Assembly (NCBI GenBank): GCA_021443605.1
Contig: JABUTQ010000293.1
Location: 1 to 7,916, forward strand
Direction: 5' to 3'
DNA: 7,916 nt
From: Bacteroidales bacterium
Lineage (GTDB): Bacteria > Bacteroidota > Bacteroidia > Bacteroidales > UBA932
Below the pieces are notes generated by a model. It saw only the letters and a program-made list of their open reading frames with translations, did not search any database and was not told the DNA's origin. Of this stretch, positions 1-7,255 are shown in pieces; position 1 is the stretch's first letter; every line of letters begins with the position of its first letter. Position numbers and translations under genes: made by a program.

Positions 1-485
1 TTCCGATGACAATCCCAGCAAGCTTTTCCCTCTCCGACTTTGGTTTCCATAAAGGACATCTTGCCATCTTTCACGAATTCGTTGGTCAATTGCTCGTGAC
101 AGCGGACGCAGTTTTTCATTATCACACCCGCACTGGCATCGTTGGCGGTAATCACCTGACGCTCACTTTTTGTAACGAACTTAGCAACGTGACCGATGCC
201 GTCCTTCCCCTTGAACATATATTTGCGGGCAAAATTTTCGTGTGGCACATGACAATCATTGCAGGTTGCATCGCGTCCGTGGGAAGAATGGAGCCAAGTA
301 GCATAGTAGGGCCCCATTATATGACAATTGATGCACGCAGACGGATCATCACCGAGATAAGTCTGGGCACGAAGTATATACATAAAGTAAATGCCCGTGC
401 CGCAGAATACACCCAAAGCGACAAGGGCAAAAATTTTCCATCCTCTCGTAGGGAGGATTCTATTGATGAAGTTTTTTAAAGACAT
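1..485 (-). CDS. nrfH: NrfH, cytochrome c nitrite reductase small subunit (3' end cut by window edge)
   Basis: NrfH is a membrane-anchored tetraheme c-type cytochrome of the NapC/NirT family. It takes electrons from menaquinol and passes them to the periplasmic nitrite reductase NrfA, which makes ammonium. The 161 visible codons start at the ATG at 485. An N-terminal membrane anchor at about residues 17-38 follows a short basic stretch. Four heme-binding CXXCH motifs begin at residues 51 (CINCH), 75 (CNDCH), 126 (CVRCH) and 156 (CWDCH). The first is followed by Ile-Met (CXXCHXM), the arrangement in which Met ligates heme 1 in characterised NrfH. The frame is still open at the left edge and only the C-terminus is missing. 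The gene has its own promoter, so it is probably the first gene of an nrfHA operon, with nrfA beyond the window. Other NapC/NirT relatives are possible, but the size and the Met ligand favour NrfH. Confidence 0.92.
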   Translation of the reverse strand, partial: MSLKNFINRILPTRGWKIFALVALGVFCGTGIYFMYILRAQTYLGDDPSACINCHIMGPYYATWLHSSHGRDATCNDCHVPHENFARKYMFKGKDGIGHVAKFVTKSERQVITANDASAGVIMKNCVRCHEQLTNEFVKDGKMSFMETKVGEGKACWDCHR

Positions 486-581
486 AGCCTCGGTCAACTG
501 GGGTTAAGTTTTAAATGGTCCTTGCAAATTTAAACAAAATGCAAGACATTTCAAAACATAACAGCCAAAAACCGAGGCTAT
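484..581. repeat. 11-bp inverted repeat flanking the nrfH promoter and start codon
   Basis: The arms are ATAGCCTCGGT at 484-494 and ACCGAGGCTAT at 571-581, perfectly complementary and separated by 76 bp. The left arm includes the first two bases of the nrfH start codon. The right arm lies upstream of the -33 element. RNA starting at the nrfH promoter would contain only the start-codon arm, whereas RNA reading through from the upstream gene would contain both. No U-run follows, so this is not an ordinary terminator. Its function is unknown. Confidence 0.5.
525..555 (-). promoter_or_regulatory. Predicted Bacteroidota-type promoter of nrfH
   Basis: Read on the minus strand, a TTTG element (555-552) is followed by exactly 19 nt and then TAAATTTG (532-525). 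This matches the TTTG-N19-21-TAnnTTTG pattern of the primary sigma factor in Bacteroidota. It would start transcription near 518, leaving a leader of about 33 nt before the nrfH ATG at 485. A 6-bp inverted repeat (CTTGCA at 521-526, TGCAAG at 540-545) straddles the -7 box and could be an operator, though that is a weak inference. Confidence 0.65.
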
Positions 582-599
582 TTCTTAAGAATTAAAAGA

Positions 600-1913
600 T
601 TATAGACCGATTACACGTTTCTTGTACTCTTTTACGCAAGCATCGAGACGCTCGTGGGCGGTAGTGTCGCCGGGTACGTTGTGTGAAGGGTGGATAAAGA
701 GATGAACGCCGCGTTTCTCGAGGATTTCTGCAACGGTGCAGATAGTCATCCATACGGTGGTGATGAAGGCCATTGTAGAGAGAGGGCCAATCTTATCCTG
801 GTGGTTAGGAAGAACAACTGAAGCATCTACGAGAGGGCAGCAGCTGTCAACTACATAATCAGCGATTTGGAAGAGGTTCTTTCCACCTGAGTGACGAGGA
901 ACCTTATCACCTGTCTGTGAAGCACTTCCGTAAACGATAACCTTCATTCCGCGTTTCTTGGCCTCGAGTGCAACGTCGATATTGACGGCGTTGATACCTG
1001 TGTGTGAGAAGAGCCAGAGAACGTCACGTTTGTCAAAGTTCCAGCTGTCCATAATGGTCTTGCCGTATCCTTCTGCCCTTTCGAGGAAAAGGAACTGGTT
1101 GATACCCATTTCACCAACGATGTGGGTAAAGAATGTAAGAGGAAGCTCGCAAAGAGGATGGAAACCTACGAATCCACCGATACGGGGATACATCTCTTCG
1201 ATAGGAAGGTTTGCGTGACCGCAGCCGAATGTGTGCACCCAGCGGCCGGCCTCGATAGCATCAGCCATCACCTCAGCAACCTTCTTAATGTTTTCCATTT
1301 GAGTTTCTTCAATTTTGTTCATCACGCCAAAGGCGTTTTCTTTCCATTGATTTGCTAACATTTTCTTATTGTTTTTAGGTTTGAATTTAAGTCTGTCTAA
1401 ACCGGAGGATATCTTCCCCTCCCTTATCATTGTGGATGAAATATTTACGAGCTCACCCTCTATCAGTTTGGCACCATATTTCTCGCAAAGGGATGCTGCA
1501 TCGTATCCCTCACGGGGATAGCACCACACTTGAAACTGGGAGAATATCTCCCTCCAGCAATACCAACGCTCTATATTTGCAAGACAGTCGGCGCCCATCA
1601 CATATATATATTCCCAAGAAGGATCCGTTTCGCGAAACTTGAGCAATGTGTTGTATGTGTAATAAGGCGGAGTCATTCCAAACTCGATGTCGCTCACCTC
1701 CACCGGAATACCGATACTCTTCACGGCCGCTCTGACTTCCTCCAATCTCTCCTCAGCAGATTTCGTGTAATCGTCTTTTATGGGATTTTGTGGAGAAACC
1801 ACCATACATACCCTCTCTACGCCCATTTCAATAAGTTTTTCAGCGACATTCACGTGTCCTTTGTGAATGGGGTTGAAAGAACCGAAAAAAAGTGCGCAGC
1901 GACGTTTCATCAT
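600..1913 (-). CDS. nadD: NadD (nicotinate-mononucleotide adenylyltransferase) fused in frame to a SIS-domain (UPF0309-like) protein
   Basis: The ORF is 437 aa with two complete-looking halves. Residues 1-184 are NadD, which adenylylates nicotinate mononucleotide to deamido-NAD in cytoplasmic NAD synthesis. The signs are the nucleotidyltransferase motif GSFNPIHKGH at 11-20, SPQNPIK at 40-46, GAD at 107-109 with the two Trp of W-x-x-W at 117 and 120, and ISSTMIR at 158-164. The usual last NadD helix after the F-x-P position (177-179) is missing. Residues 185-437 resemble stand-alone SIS-domain 'sugar isomerase' proteins of the UPF0309 type, with GCGHAN at 230-235, SHTGIN at 303-308 and a C-terminal SHNVPG segment. 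The substrate of that half is unknown. The start was taken at 1913, where ATGA overlaps the gmk stop; the next ATG (1910) is equally possible. An upstream ATG at 1952 would add 13 residues read inside gmk and is disfavoured. The ORF may really be two genes joined by loss of a stop, or translated partly from Met185. Confidence 0.85.
   Translation of the reverse strand: MMKRRCALFFGSFNPIHKGHVNVAEKLIEMGVERVCMVVSPQNPIKDDYTKSAEERLEEVRAAVKSIGIPVEVSDIEFGMTPPYYTYNTLLKFRETDPSWEYIYVMGADCLANIERWYCWREIFSQFQVWCYPREGYDAASLCEKYGAKLIEGELVNISSTMIREGKISSGLDRLKFKPKNNKKMLANQWKENAFGVMNKIEETQMENIKKVAEVMADAIEAGRWVHTFGCGHANLPIEEMYPRIGGFVGFHPLCELPLTFFTHIVGEMGINQFLFLERAEGYGKTIMDSWNFDKRDVLWLFSHTGINAVNIDVALEAKKRGMKVIVYGSASQTGDKVPRHSGGKNLFQIADYVVDSCCPLVDASVVLPNHQDKIGPLSTMAFITTVWMTICTVAEILEKRGVHLFIHPSHNVPGDTTAHERLDACVKEYKKRVIGL
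1359..1380 (-). promoter_or_regulatory. Possible internal translation start for the SIS half
   Basis: The ATG at 1361-1359 is codon 185 of the fused ORF, exactly where homology to stand-alone SIS proteins begins; from here the product would be 253 aa. The bases just upstream (1380-1362) are very A-rich, unlike the flanking coding sequence and like a typical Bacteroidota leader before a start codon. This suggests an old intergenic gap now read through in frame. No clear promoter of the TAnnTTTG type is seen, so any separate expression would be by re-initiation. Confidence 0.35.
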
Positions 1914-2482
1914 TTTTTGAAAATTGGAAGGTTTTCGGCCTCTTGGAGGCATTTCTCAAGATTATCGTTTATTAGGATAATGTCAAACTGGGGAGCATAC
2001 GAACTCTCTTCCTCTGCCTTGGCAAGCCGTTTTTCTATTGCCTCGGGAGAGTCCGTCCCCCTGTTTTGGAGCCTTCTGCGAAGCTCTTCGATTGAAGGGG
2101 CTTTCACAAAAACCGCAAGGGCTTCATCTCCGAATATCTTTTTAAGATTCAGACCGCCCTTGACATCCACGTCAAACATCACGATATGTCCGGCTGCCCA
2201 AATCCTTTCTACCTCGCTTTTCAAAGTGCCGTAGAACATATCTTCATACACCTCTTCGTATTCCACAAAATCACCCGCCGCTATCTTCCTTTTGAACTCC
2301 TCCGCAGAAACGAAGTAATACTCCTTTCCGTCCTGCTCAGTACCTCTCGGGGCGCGGCTGGTTGCGGAGATCGAAAATTCAAGATTGTCGAAAGTTTTAA
2401 TCAGATGTTGAACGACGGTACTTTTGCCGGAGCCGGAAGGGGCACAGAAGATGGCAACTCGCTGTTTGATAGTTTCGTTCAT
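1910..2482 (-). CDS. gmk: Guanylate kinase
   Basis: This enzyme phosphorylates GMP to GDP with ATP in the cytoplasm. The 190-aa protein has the P-loop APSGSGKST at residues 14-22. The GMP-binding region includes SATSRAPR at 39-46 with Arg43 and Arg46, and EYYF at 54-57. It continues with EYEEVYEDMFYGT at 74-86 and the DVDVKGG stretch at 104-110; an Arg-rich lid segment follows later. The length fits the family. The start was placed at 2482 because the P-loop then lies at its usual distance from the N-terminus. The upstream ATGs at 2548 and 2545 would make the first 22 codons run through the promoter region. The stop overlaps the next gene by ATGA, so gmk and the nadD fusion are probably translationally coupled and co-transcribed. 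Confidence 0.96.
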   Translation of the reverse strand: MNETIKQRVAIFCAPSGSGKSTVVQHLIKTFDNLEFSISATSRAPRGTEQDGKEYYFVSAEEFKRKIAAGDFVEYEEVYEDMFYGTLKSEVERIWAAGHIVMFDVDVKGGLNLKKIFGDEALAVFVKAPSIEELRRRLQNRGTDSPEAIEKRLAKAEEESSYAPQFDIILINDNLEKCLQEAENLPIFKK

Positions 2483-2512
2483 ACTAAGTTCCGATAAAAA
2501 GACCTTTACGGG

Positions 2513-2542
2513 CTGCAAAGTTACGATTTTTTTGTAACTTTG
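2513..2542 (+). promoter_or_regulatory. Predicted promoter of fba
   Basis: TAACTTTG at 2535-2542 is a perfect match to the Bacteroidota -7 box TAnnTTTG. At 19 nt upstream only a weak CTG (2513-2515) stands in for the -33 TTTG. The predicted RNA start near 2549 leaves about 24 nt before the fba ATG at 2573. This promoter lies on top of the gmk promoter, facing the other way. Confidence 0.5.
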
Positions 2543-2544
2543 CA
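2514..2544. repeat. Perfect 11-bp inverted repeat formed by the two divergent -7 boxes
   Basis: TGCAAAGTTAC at 2514-2524 and GTAACTTTGCA at 2534-2544 are exact reverse complements separated by 9 nt that include a T-run. Each arm contains the -7 box of one of the two divergent promoters. The symmetry may simply reflect two strong copies of the same promoter element, or it may be an operator shared by both genes. Confidence 0.7.
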
Positions 2545-2549
2545 TCAAA
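2516..2549 (-). promoter_or_regulatory. Predicted promoter of gmk-nadD
   Basis: On the minus strand TAACTTTG (2523-2516) fits the TAnnTTTG -7 box. A TTTG at 2549-2546 lies 22 nt upstream, one base more than the usual 19-21 spacing. Transcription would start near 2509, giving a leader of about 27 nt to the gmk ATG at 2482. Confidence 0.5.
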
Positions 2550-2572
2550 TTTTGTTTACAAATTATTCAATT

Positions 2573-3574
2573 ATGATTTCTTACAAAGACCTAGGCCTTG
2601 TAAACACTAAGGAAATGTTTGCAAAGGCAATCGACGGCGGTTACGCCATTCCCGCATTCAATTTCAACAACATGGAGCAGCTCCAGGCTATCATTATGGC
2701 TTCAGCTGAAACCAAAAGCCCTGTAATTCTTCAAGTTAGCAAGGGCGCAAGAAATTATGCCAACCAGACTCTTCTCCGTTATATGGCAGAAGGTGCTGTA
2801 GAGTATGCAAAAGAACTCGGTTGGGAGAAACCTCAGATTGTACTCCACCTCGACCACGGCGACAGCTTCGAGACTTGCAAGAGCTGCGTTGATATGGGAT
2901 TCTCTTCAGTTATGATCGACGGCAGCGCCCTCCCTTACGACGAGAACGTCGCATTGACCAAGAAAGTGGTAGAATATGCTCACCAGTATGACGTTACAGT
3001 TGAGGCAGAGCTCGGTGTCCTCGCCGGTGTTGAGGATGAAGTTGCAGCCGAAGAGTCTCACTATACAAAACCTGAAGAAGTTGTGGATTTCGTCACCAAG
3101 ACCGGTTGCGATTCTCTCGCCATCTCTATCGGCACTTCACACGGCGCATACAAGTTCAAACCGGAGCAGTGCACACTCGATCCCAAGAGCGGCCGCCTTG
3201 TACCTCCGCCACTTGCATTTGACGTGCTCAAGGGTGTTGAGGAACAGCTCCCCGGCTTCCCCATCGTGCTTCATGGCTCATCATCGGTTCCTCAGGAAGA
3301 GGTTGATACAATCAACAAATTCGGCGGCGCCCTCAAGGCAGCAGTCGGCATTCCGGAAGAGCAGCTTCGCGAGGCCGCAAAGAGCGCAGTCTGCAAGATT
3401 AACATCGACTCAGACTCTCGCTTGGCTATGACAGCAGCCGTTCGCAAGGTATTCGCAGAGAAACCCGCTGAGTTTGACCCTCGCAAGTATCTCGGCCCTG
3501 CCCGCGACAGCATGAAAAAGCTCTATATGCACAAGATTATCAACGTGCTCGGCAGCGACGGAAAGGCCCAGTAA
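2573..3574 (+). CDS. fba: Class II fructose-1,6-bisphosphate aldolase
   Basis: This is a zinc-dependent cytoplasmic aldolase that reversibly splits fructose 1,6-bisphosphate into dihydroxyacetone phosphate and glyceraldehyde 3-phosphate in glycolysis and gluconeogenesis. The 333-aa protein has the class II active-site run HLDHGDSFE at residues 92-100, with catalytic Asp94 and zinc ligand His95. It also has EAELG at 144-148, GTSHGAYK at 187-194 (His190), and LHGSSSVP at 233-240 (His234). The phosphate/substrate-binding NIDSD lies at 277-281, and FDPRKYLGPA stands near the C-terminus. Length and motifs are complete. The ATG at 2573 was chosen over a TTG at 2540, because the TTG lies inside the promoter and its extra 11 residues fit no family feature. 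The gene is monocistronic, diverges from gmk and ends at a strong hairpin. Its GC content is visibly higher than that of the operon to the right. Confidence 0.97.
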   Translation: MISYKDLGLVNTKEMFAKAIDGGYAIPAFNFNNMEQLQAIIMASAETKSPVILQVSKGARNYANQTLLRYMAEGAVEYAKELGWEKPQIVLHLDHGDSFETCKSCVDMGFSSVMIDGSALPYDENVALTKKVVEYAHQYDVTVEAELGVLAGVEDEVAAEESHYTKPEEVVDFVTKTGCDSLAISIGTSHGAYKFKPEQCTLDPKSGRLVPPPLAFDVLKGVEEQLPGFPIVLHGSSSVPQEEVDTINKFGGALKAAVGIPEEQLREAAKSAVCKINIDSDSRLAMTAAVRKVFAEKPAEFDPRKYLGPARDSMKKLYMHKIINVLGSDGKAQ

Positions 3575-3594
3575 GCCATCCCCTTCAAACTGAC

Positions 3595-3632
3595 AAACAG
3601 CCCCGGAAGCATCTCGCATTCGGGGCTGTTTT
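3595..3632. terminator. Bidirectional intrinsic terminator between fba and the receptor operon
   Basis: AAACAGCCCCG (3595-3605) pairs perfectly with CGGGGCTGTTT (3621-3631), an 11-bp stem with a GC-rich core and a 15-nt loop. A T-run follows on the plus strand (fba side), and TTTG follows the stem on the minus strand. It sits 21 bp after the fba stop and 17 bp after the convergent receptor stop, so it can serve both. Confidence 0.88.
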
Positions 3633-3648
3633 GCTTCTCTGAGAGAAC

Positions 3649-5985
3649 TTAGAATTCATATGAATAACTTATAGCTGGAAGGATTGGAAACAAACAGGTG
3701 CCGATAAATTTTTCTACTCCGGTTTCTCTGCTCTGATATATATGGTATGGATTCAGTCGATTATATGCATTATATAGGGAGAAATTTATTTTGCTTTTAC
3801 CAAACTTGTGATACAAATGCCAATTGAACCCTATATCCAAACGGTGGTAATCCGGCATAGTGTACATATTCCTGTCATAATAAGTATCTTGCAACTTTAA
3901 ATTCTCAAAGGCAGAAGGGTTCTTTATTTTGTCATTGATCATTGTCAGAAAATTGTTCCATGACCTATATTCTTCCCAAGAATAATCTTCCATAAAGGCC
4001 CCCTTGTAAATAATGTAGTTTGACAAGGTAATCCTCCGCCCTGTTCTATATACAAAGTTTATGGATAAGTCAAAGTTACGATTGAAGACGTGAGTGTATG
4101 ACATTGATAAATTGTGGCGACAGTCGTAATTGGACAAGAATGGTCTTCCTTGATTGATTTTGTCAAATACTTCAGTAGTTCGACTACACGTGTATGACAC
4201 AAAGCCGGTGTTGTCTCCTGATGTCTTCTCCACAAACACCTCTACTCCATAAGAATTCTGCTTGCCGGAATCAACGATATCAGTCCATTTGGCAATGTCA
4301 TTTATTGACACTCCTTCCAGCAAGTTCACTATGCCATCCGTTTTTTTGTAATATCCCTCTACCATAGCCTTAATGGGATATCCTATCTTAAGCATATCGT
4401 ACTGTACCCCAAGTGTAACTTGATCAGAAACCGCAGGACCAACCCAGTCCTTTATACCAACCCACACATCTGCCGGCCTTGAGATATGAGACGACGAAAG
4501 CAACTGCAGTGCCTGACTCATCCTTGAATACGAAGCCATCAATGAGATTCCATACGACAAGTCACCCCTAACACGCAAGCGAGGTTCCGGAATGAAGTAG
4601 GTTTTTCCTTCACTGCGATAAATAGATGCCCTTACCCCGGCTGTCAAAAAAACGCTCTTCCCTATTTTGAACTCATTTTCCAAATAAGCCGCAAAACTTG
4701 TCATCCACTGCCCAAGCGTAGTATCCCGAACAAGTGTTGCCACACTAATCACCGGCTCCTTTCCTTCACTAAACCCAGTTGTGTCTATCGTTTCCAGTCG
4801 CGCATAAGACTTGATTCCCGGGTTTATTTTCTGAAAATTGGCGCTGACTCCTGTGTTGAGATTCAAAAGATTGCCACGTCTTACAGAGTAACTTGCAGAC
4901 ACTCCATAATCAGTGATGTCTGACTTATTATCGCTATCACCGATAAGGTCGCTAAAAGTGTAGTATTTATCCTTTTTCAGTTCCTCCATTCGGGCGCTTC
5001 TGTATTTCGTAACCAAACTGCTTCCGAAATGAGAAACATCTCCCCTCACAGTAAGTACTCCATCCTCAAAGTTGTGAGAATAGCGGAGTGAACCGATTAA
5101 ATTCCCCCATTCTTGTCCTTGAGACTGTTCGTCAATTCGTCTTGAGTGCAAAAGTGAGAAGCTCTCGTCATATCGATTTGGCAATAATGTGTCACGTCCT
5201 TCATATCTTGCATCTACTTTGTCGCGACCAACATATCCTGACAGAGAGATAAAATCTCTTGATGTAAAACGGTGCGTTACCCTCGCATTCACATCATAGA
5301 AATCCATATCTCCGAAATGTTGCAGGGCATTTTTCATTGATTCTCCTGAACCAAAAATAGCTCGTATCAACGGAATCAGAACATAACGGGAATAAGATCT
5401 GCGCGCCGAAACAATGAATGACGTGTGGTCGCGCCATAACGGCCCCTCCACCATAAGACAAGATGACAGCAACCCGACATTTACTGAACCGTGGTATCTG
5501 TCAAATGAACCATCACGCATCGTAACATTGACTATGCCGCTCAAACGAGAACCAAATTGTGCAGGAAAACCACCCTTAAAAACTTCCACCCCCGATATCA
5601 TACTTGTATTAAAAGCCGAAATGAATCCATTTAAGTGCGATGGATTATAGATAGGTACTCCATCCATCAGAAGCATAGTCTGATCGAGACTTCCGCCTCG
5701 TACCGACACCCCAACATCCCCCTCTGCAGCGCTTCCAATACCAGGAAGAAGTTGAATCATCTTTAGCACATCAGATTCACCAAACGTAGCCGGAACGTTT
5801 GCGACTTTACTGCGCGGCAATTTCAACGACATATCGGTATGCAATTCCCTGACACCAGACACTACGGCACCTGTCAACTGCCCACCGGATAACGTAGAAT
5901 CACGCTCTTGACAGAAGCATATCGAGGATAGCATAATTGTCGTAAGAACCGTTATTATCTTGATACTATCATTTAATCTTTTCAT
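3649..5985 (-). CDS. TonB-dependent outer-membrane receptor (DUF4249-associated type)
   Basis: This is a predicted outer-membrane beta-barrel that imports an unknown ligand using TonB/ExbBD energy. From the ATG at 5985 it is 778 aa. A signal peptide covers about residues 1-25 (basic start, hydrophobic core, FCQE at the end). The plug domain begins near residue 37 and contains PATFGESDVLK (65-75), QLLPGI (78-83), SVRGG (94-98), LLMDGVPIYNPSHLNGF (105-121), and a KGGFPAQFGSRLSG segment. The rest is aromatic-rich barrel ending in Phe, as outer-membrane barrels commonly do. The N-terminal carboxypeptidase-regulatory-like domain, about 100 residues in many Bacteroidota receptors, is absent: only about ten residues separate the signal peptide from the plug. 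The gene overlaps the upstream DUF4249 gene by 17 bp, showing one operon and suggesting a functional pair. An earlier ATG at 6063 would give a poor signal peptide and a long overlap. The ligand cannot be told from sequence. Confidence 0.93.
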   Translation of the reverse strand: MKRLNDSIKIITVLTTIMLSSICFCQERDSTLSGGQLTGAVVSGVRELHTDMSLKLPRSKVANVPATFGESDVLKMIQLLPGIGSAAEGDVGVSVRGGSLDQTMLLMDGVPIYNPSHLNGFISAFNTSMISGVEVFKGGFPAQFGSRLSGIVNVTMRDGSFDRYHGSVNVGLLSSCLMVEGPLWRDHTSFIVSARRSYSRYVLIPLIRAIFGSGESMKNALQHFGDMDFYDVNARVTHRFTSRDFISLSGYVGRDKVDARYEGRDTLLPNRYDESFSLLHSRRIDEQSQGQEWGNLIGSLRYSHNFEDGVLTVRGDVSHFGSSLVTKYRSARMEELKKDKYYTFSDLIGDSDNKSDITDYGVSASYSVRRGNLLNLNTGVSANFQKINPGIKSYARLETIDTTGFSEGKEPVISVATLVRDTTLGQWMTSFAAYLENEFKIGKSVFLTAGVRASIYRSEGKTYFIPEPRLRVRGDLSYGISLMASYSRMSQALQLLSSSHISRPADVWVGIKDWVGPAVSDQVTLGVQYDMLKIGYPIKAMVEGYYKKTDGIVNLLEGVSINDIAKWTDIVDSGKQNSYGVEVFVEKTSGDNTGFVSYTCSRTTEVFDKINQGRPFLSNYDCRHNLSMSYTHVFNRNFDLSINFVYRTGRRITLSNYIIYKGAFMEDYSWEEYRSWNNFLTMINDKIKNPSAFENLKLQDTYYDRNMYTMPDYHRLDIGFNWHLYHKFGKSKINFSLYNAYNRLNPYHIYQSRETGVEKFIGTCLFPILPAISYSYEF

Positions 5986-7252
5986 GCTGCGATAAATACT
6001 CGGCCTGTTTGAAATTACCGCTCTTAAACACGATATGGAAATTTCGCGCAAAAGATGAATCATTTTGTTTCATAGTAAAAGTAAGGCTTCTGGGGGCTGT
6101 CACATACGCACGGAAATAGTCGCAATCAAATGTGCGGTCTCCATCATATCTCAAACCGGGATGAACAAAAAAACCATCATGCCCTAATGTAACATCAATC
6201 ATCGACACTTCCCAATCATCACACCCGGTCTCAAAAAAGAAATCGCAGCCACGGTCAGTCCAACGAAGATTGTAATTATACTCAAACTTCTTTGTCATAT
6301 CCCTATTAACCCATCTTAAATGCAATTTGTCTGGATTGAAAAGATTACAAACCTTACTATCGGCCATTGCTCCAACCAACCCTGTACCTCCATCCACATT
6401 GGTATATACATAGTTAGGTTCTGCATAAATATCCATTGTGGTGGTAAAATCAGGATTCCACGATTGTAAATATCTATATGTTTCCTCACTTAGAGTTTGA
6501 AGATTAAGCAATACTTCTGATTCCTCGGTCCCAGATAAAACAGCGTACCTATTCAAAGCAACATCAAAAGTAACTGTCTCCCCATCAAACAAATCATCTG
6601 AGAACATACTGCTAAATTTTTCGCCATACGGCAGAAAAGAATCATCTAAAAACTCAAGTGTCCCGGATCGGTAAATAGAAGACCTTATAGATCTGGCTGA
6701 ATCCGTGGCACTGGGAATGGTTGTCCTAACAGCAGCTGTAATACGGTAATAATTCTTCCCTGGCCTGTCTTTCAGTGTGCATCTGTATGTCAATGGAATC
6801 TCACGCGATAACACCCCATCTATAAATTCCGCATCAAAATCAGCCCTATATGGCACCTTAACGGAGGCAATTGCTGTCTTATATATGCCCCCCTTGTCTC
6901 TTACCTTGAGGTGAATCGTCTCTCCCTCCAACGGAATGTAGTCCGATACAAAATCGCCCCATGTTTTGTTTGGATTTTCTCGCATTTCTACGAATTTGCC
7001 ATCTCCAGCCAACACTTCAAGATCAAGATCGCAGGCCGCCCCTGAATAAGAATTCCCATAACAACGAGTCGGAAAAACTCTAACAGAAAGAGTAGTATCA
7101 GGGTTTGCCAAACATATCACGGTCAATAGAGAAGTATCTGAGATTCCTTTAATTTTCACTTCCTTGTCACACCCGATAGTTCCAAATATGACAACAAGAA
7201 ATGCCAAAGCATAAATCCTGGACAGTCCGTTATTTTTATCATAAAATCTCAT
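5969..7252 (-). CDS. DUF4249 family lipoprotein, probable partner of the TonB receptor
   Basis: The 427-aa protein has a lipoprotein signal: a hydrophobic stretch at about residues 13-27 and Cys28 in the context TIGC-DKE. The acidic/lysine residues right after the Cys could help export to the cell surface, as in Bacteroidota lipoprotein export signals, but that is inference. The segment YTNVDGGTGLVGA at 283-295 is characteristic of DUF4249, as is the preceding LSEETYRYLQSW run (254-265). Mature parts look beta-rich and Ig-like near the N-terminus. DUF4249 proteins are usually encoded directly beside TonB-dependent receptors of the type found here, and the stop overlaps the receptor start by 17 bp. 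A ligand-binding lid or accessory role, like SusD for SusC, is plausible but unproven. The start lies 3 bp after the stop of the Spi-like gene. Confidence 0.85.
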   Translation of the reverse strand: MRFYDKNNGLSRIYALAFLVVIFGTIGCDKEVKIKGISDTSLLTVICLANPDTTLSVRVFPTRCYGNSYSGAACDLDLEVLAGDGKFVEMRENPNKTWGDFVSDYIPLEGETIHLKVRDKGGIYKTAIASVKVPYRADFDAEFIDGVLSREIPLTYRCTLKDRPGKNYYRITAAVRTTIPSATDSARSIRSSIYRSGTLEFLDDSFLPYGEKFSSMFSDDLFDGETVTFDVALNRYAVLSGTEESEVLLNLQTLSEETYRYLQSWNPDFTTTMDIYAEPNYVYTNVDGGTGLVGAMADSKVCNLFNPDKLHLRWVNRDMTKKFEYNYNLRWTDRGCDFFFETGCDDWEVSMIDVTLGHDGFFVHPGLRYDGDRTFDCDYFRAYVTAPRSLTFTMKQNDSSFARNFHIVFKSGNFKQAEYLSQHEKIK

Positions 7253-7255
7253 ATA

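Noticed and set aside
6..479. Plus-strand open frame of 157 codons
   Set aside because: It is antisense to nrfH, whose four CXXCH motifs and membrane anchor make the minus strand the coding one.
559..599. Terminator after the nadD fusion
   Set aside because: Only a 4-bp AGCC/GGCT hairpin and a 10-bp TTCTTAAGAA palindrome are seen, with no GC-rich stem followed by a T-run.
1914..1952. Thirteen-residue N-terminal extension of the NadD fusion
   Set aside because: The extra residues are read out of frame inside the gmk 3' end. The ATGA overlap at 1913 places the NadD motif at its usual distance from the start.
1530..2234. Plus-strand open frame of 234 codons
   Set aside because: It lies opposite nadD and gmk, crosses both genes and shows no recognisable domain.
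2483..2548. Twenty-two-residue N-terminal extension of guanylate kinase
   Set aside because: It would be read through the divergent promoter region, and the P-loop is normally close to the N-terminus.
2540..2572. TTG start giving fba 11 extra residues
   Set aside because: The TTG is part of the -7 box itself, and the ATG at 2573 gives a normal-length aldolase.
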